From NCBI RefSeq assembly GCF_022965805.1, contig NC_133106.1, forward strand, positions 34,027,913 through 34,091,912: a stretch of DNA of 64,000 bases, in the 5' to 3' direction. The stretch's first letter is position 1; each line of letters opens with the position of its first letter. The notes beneath the pieces are model-generated. The model had not been told where the DNA came from, did no database searches, and saw only the letters and a program-made list of their open reading frames with translations. This document shows positions 1 through 10,675 of this stretch, piece after piece. Position numbers and translations under genes: made by a program. This DNA is from Primulina eburnea. Its lineage: Eukaryota; Streptophyta; Magnoliopsida; Lamiales; Gesneriaceae.

Positions 1-968
1 CGTTATGGACTTTTCAAGGAAGCTACATGCTTAGAGAGGGTGGAGTTAACATTGGAGAATCTTATGGGATTATGGATTTTAATTGGGTTCGTCCTAAAAA
101 TACTACTTTTGTGCAAAGATTGCAATTTGCGAGACAGATGAATCAAGGTACCATTCAAGTTCTCACTATATATATATATTCTTTTTCATGCTTTAGGTAT
201 TGGGTTTAAATCAAATAATTGAACACATGCACATTTAAAAAAATAATGAAAACAAGTTTTCCTTTTTATCATGTTTATTTATTTAACCAATCAATTAGCT
301 AGCGGCCAATAACTAGAGTTTTGGTTTAAGCAAGTGACGTTAATTATATGTTTGTATTTTGAAAATAAGATCAATTTTTTTTTTTTAATTCTTGAATTGT
401 TTATCCATGAAATAACTTTGACAAAATTAAAAATTTAGTCACATAAACCATATGTTTTCCATTTTTTTTTTCCATTTTCGGTTAGCTATAATAAACTAAT
501 TTTTTCACAGATTCAAATCCGAGTCATCCAACTTCCTACAAAATATTCCACCCCCAAACTGGTCAATGCGTGAAGTTTGGCGAAAACGATATCTTCCTAT
601 CCAACTGCGTCTCTGCAACTCGATGGGATCAACACCAAGACGGTGGTCCAATCAAGCTTGCCGGAAGTCCACGGTGCCTAGTGGTGGCGGGAGACAATGT
701 TGCCGCACATGTTTCGAAGGATTGCGCCAGCAATAGCAGCAAGTGGAAGACTGTTTCCAACTCTAGGCTTCATTTAGCTGCCCAGAATGGTCAAGGGAGT
801 TATTTGTGCTTAGAAAAGAATGCAGTCGATGCCACAATTCTTACTAAGAAATGTCTCTGTGTAGGAGACAACCTAGTCGATCTTCCTACCTGTGCTGAAA
901 ATCCTCAAGTACAATGGTTTAAGCTTGTCCCCGTTGTAAGGCCCGAGAAAGTGATTACTGTAATCTGA
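1..968 (+). CDS. GH5 (cellulase-family) glycosyl hydrolase with C-terminal lectin-like domain, 3' part
   Basis: Last two exons of a gene that begins left of the window: about 1-147 (codons in phase from base 3) and 511-968, with donor GT at 148 and acceptor CAG ending at 510; the split Asp codon joins in frame. The first exon encodes the end of a plant GH5 catalytic domain (WTFQGSYMLREGGVNIGESY, then NWVRPKN). The second exon has the feel of a ricin-B-type beta-trefoil: a Q-T-G-Q-C-V start, repeated Cys residues, GSPRCL, SRLHLAA, LCLEKN and a final VQWFKLVP. In the plant family this lectin-like tail follows the barrel of secreted glycosidases acting on cell-wall polysaccharide; the substrate is not known from sequence. 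No catalytic Glu can be judged because the core lies outside the window. Stop TGA at 966-968. The alternative, an unrelated mannanase-like GH5, is less likely because of the lectin tail. Confidence 0.87.
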
Positions 969-1066
969 AATGATTTATTATTTAATCAAGGTAATTATAG
1001 ACGGATCGGATCGAACCGGGAAAGATGAGACAAGACGCGAAATATATGTGCGAGGGTGTGCATTCG

Positions 1067-1350
1067 CGCACATGCGCGACGTGTAAGCGCGCACATGCGC
1101 ATAATGTCCAAAACCTCTCGCGCATATGCGCGGGACAGGGCGCGCATATGCGCGAGGTAGGTGAAATGCCGAGGAAAAACTCCAGAGAACTCGGAGCATA
1201 TGCGTGAGGGAAATGGCGCACATGCGCGTGATGGACAGAAGGCTCGGCGCATATGCGCGACGATTTGCGCGCATATGCGCGAGCACCCCAGTAGCAAATT
1301 TTGGATAAAGCCTCCGGCGCATATGCGCGGGGCTTGGGCGCCCATATGCG
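1067..1350. repeat. Array of ten CGCAYATGCG palindromes
   Basis: Ten near-perfect palindromes with core CGCATATGCG or CGCACATGCG start at 1067, 1090, 1121, 1143, 1195, 1217, 1248, 1270, 1318 and 1341. Steps between starts are 23, 31, 22, 52, 22, 31, 22, 48, 23, so a block of four palindromes (about 125-128 bp) is repeated twice and a third block begins. Each core holds an E-box-type CANNTG. Open frames across it are by-products of the repeat. Confidence 0.9.
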
Positions 1351-2376
1351 CCAGTCATGCAAAATGTAAGGATGCCACTTGGTCTCTCGTATGCAGCATG
1401 GGTGTATATATATACATATAAACGTTAAGGATCAGAAAATAAATGGAAAGGAAAGCTTTGGGGAAAGGCTTCGTTCGTAAATTTCGAAATTAATTTACGA
1501 GAAATCTGTCCGTTCGATTTTGAATCTGAATACGGTATTGTGTTCCTATCGACGTCAGCTACAACTTGACGTAAGTTTTGCTACGTTTTGACATGTTTTG
1601 AAATTAGACTATTGTCAGAATTGAATAGGATTCATATATGATGTTCTTGTCATTTTAGACATCATAGAATCGAAGTCAGATTGAAGAACAGATTGATTAT
1701 GTAATTGTTATGATTTTTGGAGTCGATTTGACTGAGAATTCATATCAGATATGTATGATTATTGAGATTATGACTGATATCGACATTAATTATGAGTTTT
1801 GGTATTATATCTGTGATGTTTGGATTGACGGGGTTATCGAGACTGTATTGTTATACCGTCGAAACATCAGTTGGTTGATATTGAACAGATTCGGTAGTGA
1901 TTTTGATTATATCGTAGTATTGCCGATATGAATTGGATGGTGTCTTGATTCGACATTGATCAGATTATGTGTTTTGATTTGAATTGATCAGAACAGGTTC
2001 TGAATTGAGTTGTTATTGATATTATTTCTGTTCGATATTGTTATTACCAGATTGGGAATGGACCGAGACAGAGTCGGGACTTCTTCTTCTTCTTCTGAGC
2101 GAGAAGATAAATGTATAAATTAATGTTGAGTTGGGATTGCACAACTCGAGTGAGGTTTGACTCGAGTTTCCCTAAATCACATACTTTACTTTATTGCATT
2201 GATATTGCATTGATTTGACTGATATACTTGTTCTCTTGATTATAGATAGCAGGTATTAGACGAGTAGTCTTATGACAGAAGTGCTGATAGTGGTGGGATC
2301 ACCACGGGCACATTGTACGATGCCATGAGATAGTGTATTGGCGGAAGTGCCATAGTCTGTCACTGGATAATTGGCT

Positions 2377-2631
2377 ATCGATGTGGATAGAATTATAGCT
2401 CCTTCTATTACTGGTGATCAGTACTGTATCGATGTGGATAGAATCATAACTTCTTCTATTACTGTTGATCGAGGTTATATCGATGTGGATAGAATCGGAG
2501 TTTCTTCTATTACTGGTGATCGATACTATACTGATGTGGATAGAAACAGAGCTTCTTCTATTACTGGTGATCGATACTATATCGACGTGGATAGAACTGG
2601 AGTCTTTTCTATTACTGTTGGTCGATATGGA
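2377..2631 (+). repeat. 51-bp tandem repeat, five copies
   Basis: Units start at 2377, 2428, 2479, 2530 and 2581 with the lead 'atcgatgtggatagaa' and the middle 'cttctattactg'. The period of 51 bp is a multiple of three, so an open frame of 17-residue repeats runs through it, but there is no sign that it is translated. Confidence 0.9.
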
Positions 2632-3275
2632 ATGCCAATGTCTGGAAACCGGGATCCCTATGCTAGGATTGAGTCTAGTCTAAAATGTAGAGTCACGAGT
2701 TTGAGTGACAGTTATATCGATTGATATTGATGGATGTTGAATGATGTTCCTGATTGGTACATGCTTAGAATAGATTTATTCTTGATATTGAATTATGTTC
2801 CTGATCAGGGTACATGTATAGAATATGATTTATTCTTGTAATGGATTTATATCATGATTTTGATATATGATAGAATTTTCTGTTATATGCTTTTATATTG
2901 TTTATATGATGGCATGTATACATGATTTATACTGGGATATTTATATCTCACCGGAGTTATCCGGCTGTTGTCTTGTTTGTATGTGTGCATGACAACAGGT
3001 GGGCTAGGATCAGGGTCAAGAAGAGTACGAGGCTGGACTAGATAGCGTGGAGATCCGGGCTTTGAAGCAACTTAGGATTCAGCACCGACTTGTAGTTGAA
3101 CCTAGTCGGATTAATGTAGATTATACAATAATTGTATGTTATGTTTAATATGTAATTTGAATTTAATTACATTACGTTTCCACTGTTTAATTTAAGAAAA
3201 AAAATTTAGACCATGTTCATTATACTTGATTAAAAACACAAATATACTAAATGGAGGAAGTACTAAGGGATGTGA

Positions 3276-3443
3276 TAAAAACTTGCGTGAGACTGTCTCA
3301 CGGGTCGTATTTTGTGAATTGAATATTTTATTTGGGTCACAAATGAAAAAATATTACTTTTTATTCTAAGATGATTACTTTTTATTGTGAATATCGGTAG
3401 GGTTGACACGTCTCACAGATAATGATTCGGAAGACCGTCTGTC
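3276..3443 (+). mobile_element. GTCTCAC MITE, copy 1 (degenerate 3' end)
   Basis: Member of the roughly 180-bp family described in the findings: starts 'aaaaacttgcgtgagac', has the central 'attactttttattgtgaata' and 'ggttgac' blocks. The right end has decayed (gaagaccgtct) and no target duplication is visible. Confidence 0.75.
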
Positions 3444-3479
3444 ATTATTTAATAATTAAACAAATATGGGGAAGGGTAT

Positions 3480-4206
3480 TTTTGGTACTATATAGTTTAA
3501 TGTAATAGTTAACCACACTCTTTAAAAACAGACCAAACGCAACACTATTTTCAGCACTACATTGAAATCTAAAGTTATCACAGTTTTAATCATTTATGTG
3601 ATAATCATTTAAGTAATCCTATCATTCAAACCAAACACAGCCTATGCGTTTGGTTGCAATATAAAATAAACTAATGATTAGTAAGTAAATGATAAAGAAA
3701 ATGATTGTTGTAGAAATGTAATGTATGGTAGTGTGTTTGGTAAGATTTTTAAGTATGGGATAATTTTAAAATTTTTGATGAAATGACAAAATTGCCCTTC
3801 CTCTTTTATTTTTCTTCTTCCACTCCGATGGCGGCGGTCCGGCGGTGGTCCGACGGTGACGGTCCGGCGGCGGCTGTGCGGTGGTCCGGTGAAGGCTGTG
3901 GGGTGGCGTCCGGCGAATTTCCGACGGCGGCGAGGTCCGACTGCGGTCCGACGAGGGCGGCGGCGGCGGTCCGGCAGCCGAGGTGGTTCAATAGCGGTGA
4001 AGGAAGAAGCGTAAAATTGGAAAGAGAGTAGGGATATAGGAGAGATTAATCATATTTCGGAGGAAGGAGGTATTATTTAATCACGCATAATATCACCTAA
4101 TCACTTGTAGGAGAGATTGAGCTGGATAAATAAAAATCGTACAAAACACAGGATAAAGTGTGATAAAATAATCAATCCTACCTAATCCTATCTAACAAAC
4201 GCAGCC
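3480..4206. mobile_element. MITE-like segment with GC-rich core
   Basis: The part from about 3643 begins TGCGTTTGGTT and the stretch ends near 4206 with AACAAACGCAG, a short inverted repeat. Inside lies a CGGCGG/GGTCCG-rich core (3825-3985) quite unlike its AT-rich surroundings. The short open frames in the core (both strands) look like products of GC richness. No clear target duplication was found. Confidence 0.35.
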
Positions 4207-4550
4207 TTATTTAGTTCATCTATGTAAATGGTGTGGAGAATTTTAGTCCTTTTAGATCGGCCTAGTAGAATAACTGTCCATCCACCCGGTTCCGTGGATC
4301 GAGTTAGTTAGATTTAATATTTTTGATAATTTTCTATTTTAAAATATAAATTGATAAAAATGTTAAAAAAAAAATTAGCATTTAAAATTAATATTGTGCC
4401 GTTGGGCAGGGTCATTTATTAGGGCACCCACATTGGTATGTTAATGGGTGTTATTAACACCCATTAACATTAAAGCACCAATGTGGGTGGAGGTGTTATT
4501 AATTTTTTGTGCCAAGTCAGCAGAAAAATTCATCAGAATGAACGCCCAAT

Positions 4551-4827
4551 TGATATCGCTGAAATCGGTGATGCTAGCTGGGAGGTCAGATCCCTGCTTG
4601 GAGAGCTCGGACCAAACGTTTGAACGCTGTCTGGGAGGTCGGATCTTCACCTTGGGAGCTCGGATCAGACACCTCGAAATCCAGAAACACAAACAAGAGT
4701 GTTAGAAGGGGGCCGGAAGGTTGTTCCGGCGTAGCCCCTCCGACGCTCAAGTCAGAAAACTGAGAGAGAAAACTGTGTGTGCAAAGAGAATGTGAAAAAG
4801 TATGAATTAATAAAATAATGAAAGGCC
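4551..4827 (-). mobile_element. Truncated LTR fragment, related to the solo LTR at 46631-47381
   Basis: Read on the minus strand this segment matches the 3' part of the solo LTR: shared blocks 'gcgtcggaggggctacg', 'ggaacaaccttccg', 'tcttgtttgtg' and several 'gagctc'/'gacctccca' motifs, with the LTR end ATCA at 4551-4554. The U3 part is missing. It sits inside the Harbinger-like element, so it was either captured by it or inserted into it and then cut short. Confidence 0.7.
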
Positions 4828-4837
4828 GTTAATCCGA

Positions 4838-5015
4838 AATTTGCGACGGTTTTTGAAAAACTGTCGCAAATTCAAAAGCGTCACTACTTTCTTATTTTTT
4901 TTAAAAAAAATCGCAACTTGCGACGGTTTTGTAAAAACCGTCGTTATTTGCGACGGTTTTATTAAAAACCGTCGCTAATAGCGACAGTGTTTGAAAAACC
5001 GTCGCTAACATTATT
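4838..5015. repeat. Cluster of GCGACGG / CCGTCGC motifs
   Basis: About seven copies of 'gcgacggtttt' or its reverse complement separated by A/T runs, able to fold into hairpins. The same motif recurs at 20460-21145. Arrays of this kind are common in the subterminal parts of plant DNA transposons (CACTA and related), but no CACTA end is present here. Confidence 0.65.
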
Positions 5016-5464
5016 TATGAAGGGTGTGTGTTAATAATGGGGAAGTGTTAATGTAATGAATATGTGGCTCGTGTACCCCATCATTTTTTATGAGACGGAG
5101 AGTTATTAACATGAATTAATTCCGACGGATGCGGATGCCCTTAGGACAAGGCAAAAAAAAAATTATGGCCATGGAGGAGGGAAAACCTCTCCCCCAGCTT
5201 TGTGCCTGTTGAATCAAATTGTTGGATTCCCATTAACCATATGGTCAAATACACCTTAGCATTTTCACTATTACCATCCCTTTCACCTGCTTGTCTGATC
5301 TGTAGGCTATCCTCCATTAAAGCTCCACAGTTCAGTTTCCTTCCTTTCCTTCGTAAAGTCGTTGCCTTTAAGACTCTTTATAACACTTTTAAAAGTTGAA
5401 TCATTTTTCTCCTCTTGAAAGCTATTTTCACCACCTTCGCACCACTATACTGGCTCTACCAAAC

Positions 5465-7635
5465 ATGGAAGCCTTCAGTTTATTCAAATACTGGCGTACC
5501 AGCGGCGGAAGTGGAAGCAACTTCATCACTGCAGACACCACTGTTGTCTATCCACGCGCTGCCACGAAAACCATCTTCACTTCTTCCCGGGCCGAAGGCC
5601 CTGGCTCTTCAGACGGAGAGGACGGTCCATATTTTGACCTTGAATTTGCACTGCCGGAAGATGAAAGAGACAATGAAGAAGAATCGTCAGAGAAAACGGA
5701 TGAAAATTACCAAAGATATCCGAAGACTGCAAATGGAGACGAGACGGGAAGTGGGAATGGTGGTGAAGAAATGTCAGAGGCTGAAGAAGAAGAAGAAGAA
5801 GAAGGGGAGGTGAACATTACTCTTACTTCTGATCAGAATCGTGAACTCACTCTTTCCCCTTCGGAAGTTCTTTTCAAAGGGAGTTTGGTTTCGGTTGAGC
5901 CGACTAGCATTATTTTGAATGATTCGGAAGATAACTCCAGATTCCCCGTTTTTCTACTGAAATCAGCAACCAAGTTCCGGGTGCTTCTTCTGAAGCTAAA
6001 GAAATCAAAATATGTAAATAGGATTCTTGAAAAGACCGAGAAAATGGATGCTAATGGGCATGAAAATTCCTCTCCTCGGGAATTTCAAGTAAAGCAGAGT
6101 ACAATGAGCGGTAAGTTTCTCACTGTGATGTGTCAAGCTGAGGAAGCAAGAATGCCTCTTGTTTCTTCATTTACCAGAGATAATAGCTCAAAGAGTAAGC
6201 ATGGCGGCAAATGTACGAAGAATAATCAAGAAGATTCTGATTCAACGGCGTCCTCAGAAGAGAGAAATTTGACAAAAGAAGTGGTGCAAAAGTACATAAA
6301 AATGCTGAAGCCTTTGTACGTTGGCGTCTCGAAACATTATGTGGAGAAGTTGAAGTTTTCTGGGCAGTCGAACATTTCAGCCGGAGCAGCTTCCAAGAGA
6401 GGCGAAGCGGTTTCTCTTCCGGCGAAGAAAGAAGGGGAGACGACAAAAGCCCCGTCGTCGGCCGGATGCGTGAATATTCACTCAAAGCGATCTTCCATAA
6501 ATAGTAATCTACAAGCAGGGCTAAAAGTAGTGCGTAAGGGTATCTCCAACCCTGCGCCAAAATGGCGTTTTTACGCCATTTTGGCGCAGGGTTTCTTCCC
6601 CAATGGAGCTGCGCTATTTTGCCAAAATAGCGCAGCTCCATCTCCTCTGCGCCAAATTTGGCGCAGAGGAGAGCTTTGCGTCAATTTGGCGCAGAGCTCT
6701 TTAATTTTTTTATTTTTTTTGTTTTTATTTATTATAAATATTTATATTAAAAATTATAAATATTATTTAAATAATAATTTAATATTAATATATTATTTTA
6801 ATAATTAGATATAATGATTTATAAATAATAATTAAGGAATAATTTGATTTAATAAAATATAAGAAAAATTAAATAAATAAATAAATAATTAGGAATAATT
6901 TGATTTAATGATTTTTTTAATATTTTTTAATTAATATAAATATGTATTAAATATTTTTCATAATAATATTATATAAATGAAGAATAAAATTAAATCGTGT
7001 TGATATAAAATATAATTCATAATAAAAATTCAAACACAAAAAAATTAATTATAATTATAATACTAATATTAACATTAATTATAATTATATTGTTAAATTT
7101 GTAAATAAATAGTAAACAAAAAGAATATTTTAGGAATATATTTTTTAGTGTAAGATTTGAAGTAAATGGGTTGGAGATGGATGTTATATTTGGTGCAGAA
7201 ACTGCACTATTTTGGTGCAGAAACTACACCAAAATAGATTTATGGGTTGGAGATGGCCTAAGCACCTGGGCAAAATCCGGTCAACTTCCGCCATCGTAAC
7301 GCCGCCTCCGCCGCCCGGGAAAATGGATCCCAGCCGTCGTGACGACTCATTACTGCAAATCCATGATGGCATTCAAGGCGCCATTCTACATTGCAAGAAA
7401 TCATTCAACGCATCAAGAGGTAATTTTCCGATTAACTTATCCCCAAGATTTCTTTCAACCTTTTTTTATTAGTTGAATTAATTAACTAATTCCCTCGATA
7501 AAATTAAATTGAACTTCAGACGTGGAATCTTCGGGATTGTCTCGCTCGGTGAGTGATCCATCGTACGAGAAATCTGTAATAATGTCAACGGACTCTTCGT
7601 CTTCAACGTCGTCGTCATCATTTTCATGGGAATAA
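5465..7635 (+). pseudogene. MAKR: Membrane-associated kinase regulator (MAKR) gene interrupted by a transposon
   Basis: Coding parts: 5465-6537, 7262-7419 (separated by an inserted element, not an ordinary intron) and 7520-7635 (after a GT-AG intron 7420-7519). Start chosen at MEAFSLFKYWR, the conserved MAKR N terminus. Family marks: FDLEFALPED (acidic core), an acidic tract from a GAA repeat (about residues 106-114), QKYIKMLKPLYVGVSK near residue 300, and the C-terminal RRDDSLLQIHDGIQGAILHC and SRSVSDPSYEK. MAKRs are BKI1-related membrane-bound proteins that act on receptor-kinase signalling. Without the insertion the frame would be 448 residues; the insert separates VVRK from HLGK. As the DNA stands, translation runs on into the element and stops at 6806-6808, losing the conserved C-terminal motifs. 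Everything else in the frame is intact, so the insertion appears recent. It could still make protein if the insert were spliced or excised. Confidence 0.88.
6538..7258. mobile_element. PIF/Harbinger-like MITE inserted in the MAKR coding exon
   Basis: 721 bp with inverted ends GGGTATCTCCAACCC and (other strand) GGCCATCTCCAACCC, flanked by TAA at 6535-6537 and 7259-7261, a typical 3-bp Harbinger target duplication. The left part holds three strong hairpins built from 'ctgcgccaaa' and 'gcgctatttt' (6550-6690); the rest is AT-rich (6700-7180) with no transposase. Joining the flanks with one TAA restores the MAKR frame exactly. Confidence 0.85.
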
Positions 7636-9116
7636 ACTAAAGACAACTTAGAATGATCTTAGCTAATTCTAAATTATCCGTGCTGTATTATAATTTTTAT
7701 ATATTATACAGAATAAAGTGCAAAGTGTAAATTAGTGAGTTCAAAGTGCTTGGAATAATCAAATTTTCCCCCTGGAATAATTTTTATCTAAATAAATTTT
7801 ATAATATTAATATTTGTCCATGAATTGAATAATATAGTTACATTTATATACCGTTAATGTATTTTATTTAACACATTAATCTATTTATGAAGATAGTTAA
7901 TAGTTATAAATGTTTCTTATTGGGCTTGGTAATTCAACTAGTAACATTAATATATTTATAAAGATAGTTAATTAATAGTTGTAAATGTTTAAAAGAAGGC
8001 CTTGTATATTTATAAATATATATAAAATCAGAAAAGTCCATAAAAAATAGTACGTTCTCACCAAAGAACATGTAATTAAAAAATATTTATCATTATTAAT
8101 GTATTCACATGTCAAATTAAATATTTGAAAATAAATAACAAATAAATATATGATTAAATTTGAAGTTTTTTCGATTTCTTTTTAGAATTTGAATATGTTG
8201 TCCTTTGGAAATATAAATTATATTTAAATGTCTACATGGATTATGTCATTTTATTTAATTTTTAGACGTGAATTTAACTAATATTTAGAAGTTTCTACGT
8301 TCCAATTAATTTCCTATTTTAGCATACAAGTTTTTTGATATTTCTGTCTTATTTTTTATATATTTATATTTATTCGCACTCATATATGTGACTCAAATCC
8401 TAAGTTGAGCACTTATAATAGAATTTAATGGGAAAATAACATTCGAACTTCATTCATAGCTTCTAACAACCAAAATAAATAAATAATAAAGCCAAACCCA
8501 ATATTCTAGGCGATGATAGGACACCATTGTTTGAGACAGCCACTTACATTATAGGAGCAAAAATTTATGGATGGTAATATTGTGGTTATTAAAATATTTG
8601 AGTAAGACGTTAGTATTTAATAAATAATAATACATATGGTAGATCGATTAAATTTAAAATAAGATGATATTTATCATTTTCTATAATTAATAAATATAAA
8701 TAAAATAAATGTATGAAATATAATATTGTGATTTTTTTATTCAATTATCCAATGATATATATAGTCAAGTCTTAACTTATATAAGGGTTCACTAATGATG
8801 TCCAAATCAAAGTTTCGATAAATTTGTGGACGTGTCAGGTATAAAGATGCATAAATTTGTGTAAAAATAATAAAAAAATCTAATTTTTAAAATTCGATGA
8901 TTATAGATATTAAATTTGATCGTCCGCTGTGATCTCCTAAACAAATATGACGTCATAAACAAAGAAACTAGAGAAACACTACTAGAAATTAAGAGATAAA
9001 CTCCTAACACAATCTATATTTTCAATGAAATCATGTAGGAGTTCATAAAATGCTGAAATATACTAAATAATATGATTAATTAGTATTATACATATGATAT
9101 ATACACTATAAAAAAC
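7636..9116. other. Intergenic, AT-rich
   Basis: 3' flank of the MAKR gene and the space before the LEA_2 remnant. AT-rich, no coding signal, no clear repeat borders seen. Confidence 0.6.
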
Positions 9117-9566
9117 TCAAGGGCATGTTATAATAATGTCCATATTTAAATCCCCGGCCACCAAAATCTTTTTAGGGGCACGTGCTTCGGGGATCGCCAG
9201 CCATCCAAGGACGACGCCATTCTGCGACGTGATAGTAGCCAAACTACTATCAAATTTGTAACGTCCATAGTTGGTGTTCTTAACCGCAACTCCAGCAGAA
9301 AAGCTAACAATATTGTCATTCCCTGTATTCGCAATCGTGACTTGTTCCAATCTCACCTTGGGCGTTTTGACACGTAGAAAAACAACGCTGAACACGACGA
9401 TTATGATGGCCTGAAGCACAGCAAAGATAGCAATATAAGCCAAGCATTTCATTCATTTCTTCTTCTTCGTTGCTTGTTCGGAACGGTTATACGTAGCCGA
9501 TTCCTCGTCGCTTCGTGGCGCCGTGGCTGGGGCTAAAGGGTATCCTTGTTGATTCGGATCATCCAT
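9117..9566 (-). pseudogene. LEA_2 / NDR1-HIN1-like protein, broken copy
   Basis: Minus strand. The frame opens at 9566 (MDDPNQQGYPLAPATAPR, a Pro-rich cytosolic leader ending in a Lys run) and hits TGA at 9453-9455, then continues in the same frame with MKCLAYIAIFAVLQAIIIVV (membrane segment), then VRLEQVTIANTGNDNIVSFS and VAVKNTNYGRYKFDSS, which are typical of the LEA_2 fold, then WLAIPEARAPKK. It ends at 9117-9119. The TGA stands where related proteins have a basic residue before the membrane segment, consistent with CGA to TGA. The C-terminal half of the LEA_2 domain is also missing, so there are two separate defects. A start at 9452 could still give a 111-residue protein, but without the usual leader or the full domain. 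Confidence 0.8.
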
Positions 9567-9940
9567 AGTTTCTTTCTTGATTTTCTTTTTAATTTAATTG
9601 AGGTGATTGGTTTCAGAAGTAATGCACGTAGGGACGATGGAACGAAATTATGAAGTTGGATACGATGTGTGGCTTTCTTTTAAATTTTATATATAGTATA
9701 GGGTAGGTATTAAGGCTGGTTCTTGGAAATTAAGTTTTGATTTAAATTTTAATAGAAATGATTGAAAATTTTGTGATATTAACGCGTGGATTTGTAGGGG
9801 GAGTTTTTTTTACTTCTAGAAGGCAATGCCTTAAATTGTTGATACTAGTTCATGCTGTGATAGTAAATATGTGAAAGTTGAATGTCGCGTACTAAATTAT
9901 GATAGCAATAATAATGTTTAAAAGTTCTTAAAAAAAAAAA

Positions 9941-10120
9941 GAGTAGGTCTCTTGTAAGACGGTCTCACGAATCTTTATCTGTGAGACGAGTCAATCCTAT
10001 CGATATTCACAATAAAAAGTAATATTCTTAGCATAAAAGTAATATTTTTTCATGGATGACCCAAATAAGATATTCGTCTCACAAAATACAAACCGTGAGA
10101 CCGTCTCACATAAGTTTTTG
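9941..10120 (-). mobile_element. GTCTCAC MITE, copy 2
   Basis: Reverse orientation: 'gagtaggtctcttg' at the left and 'cataagtttttgc' at the right, with the common 'ttcacaataaaaagtaata' centre. Both flanks are runs of A (11 and 14), consistent with a target duplication in an A tract. The A runs themselves cannot prove it. Confidence 0.85.
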
Positions 10121-10675
10121 CAAAAAAAAAAAAAAATGATGTTTAAAAGTTGCCGAAATAAGAAATATTTAGATGAAATTGAAATATCATTTAAATTCTC
10201 GAGTCGAAATAATCTAAGCTCCATTTTTTTTATCACACACTTATTGTTAATCATAGTTGAAATACGACGTTTTCCTGTCATTTCTTAGTAGGCAGGCTAA
10301 CGAGATTGTGGAGTTTTTCAAATGCCTTTGTTTTCATGAGGTAGACGTTGGACGCTTTTAAAGTTGAAATTAACTCTTCTTTGTATGAAATATGAATTGA
10401 GAATCTTCAATATTTTCGAGTAGACCTAAATATTATCATATCTATACTTAGAGTTATTAAATTCTAATCAAGCTTGAAAATTTATCGCACCCTTGTTTAC
10501 TTTTCAATAAAATTAAATATTCTTGAAATTGTCCCTTTTCTGATTTTCTAATCGATGCGTATAATAAAAATCAAAATGACAATAGAAATATAATATTATA
10601 TATTGTTACTATATTTTTGTGGTCAACTAGGCTTTTTATACTCGTTTCTAACTGCCCTAGATATTATTTGTCGAT

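Larger units (their letters stand above)
985..3190. mobile_element. Probable LTR-retrotransposon-derived non-coding segment
   Basis: Non-coding stretch downstream of the GH5 gene with no protein-coding support. It carries an array of palindromes (1067-1350), a 51-bp tandem repeat (2377-2631), an imperfect direct repeat of about 55 bp (about 2735-2840, with 'gttcctgat' and 'tttattcttg' in both units) and a segment near 2985-3050 ('catgacaacaggtgggctag') that resembles the 3' region of plant gypsy-type LTRs. I could not find TG...CA ends or a target duplication, so the class and borders are uncertain. Confidence 0.35.
4422..5140. mobile_element. PIF/Harbinger-like non-autonomous element
   Basis: Terminal inverted repeats GGGCACCCACATTGG (left) and GGGCATCCGCAT (right, read on the other strand) flanked by TTA on both sides (4419-4421 and 5141-5143), which matches the 3-bp TWA target site of PIF/Harbinger elements. 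It is 719 bp long with no transposase. A second inverted repeat of the end sequence at 4443-4490 forms a hairpin. It contains a reversed LTR fragment and a cluster of GCGACGG motifs, listed separately. Confidence 0.7.

Noticed and set aside
1067..1350. Resemblance to a CRISPR array (short palindromic repeats with spacers)
   Set aside because: Plant nuclear context, repeats of only about 10-14 bp, spacers unequal and themselves repeated; no cas genes.
978..1421. Several overlapping open frames on both strands in the palindrome array
   Set aside because: They arise from the self-complementary CGCAYATGCG repeat, which reads open in many frames; no protein family and repeated RAYA/HMR-type words only.
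2371..2724. 117-residue open frame of 17-residue repeats
   Set aside because: Product of a 51-bp tandem repeat in a non-coding, transposon-like segment.
3783..4031. GC-rich open frames on both strands
   Set aside because: CGGCGG/GGTCCG runs inside a MITE-like segment; no homology and no splice or start context.
6171..6641. 156-residue open frame on the minus strand over the MAKR exon
   Set aside because: Shadow of the MAKR coding sequence and of the hairpins in the insert.
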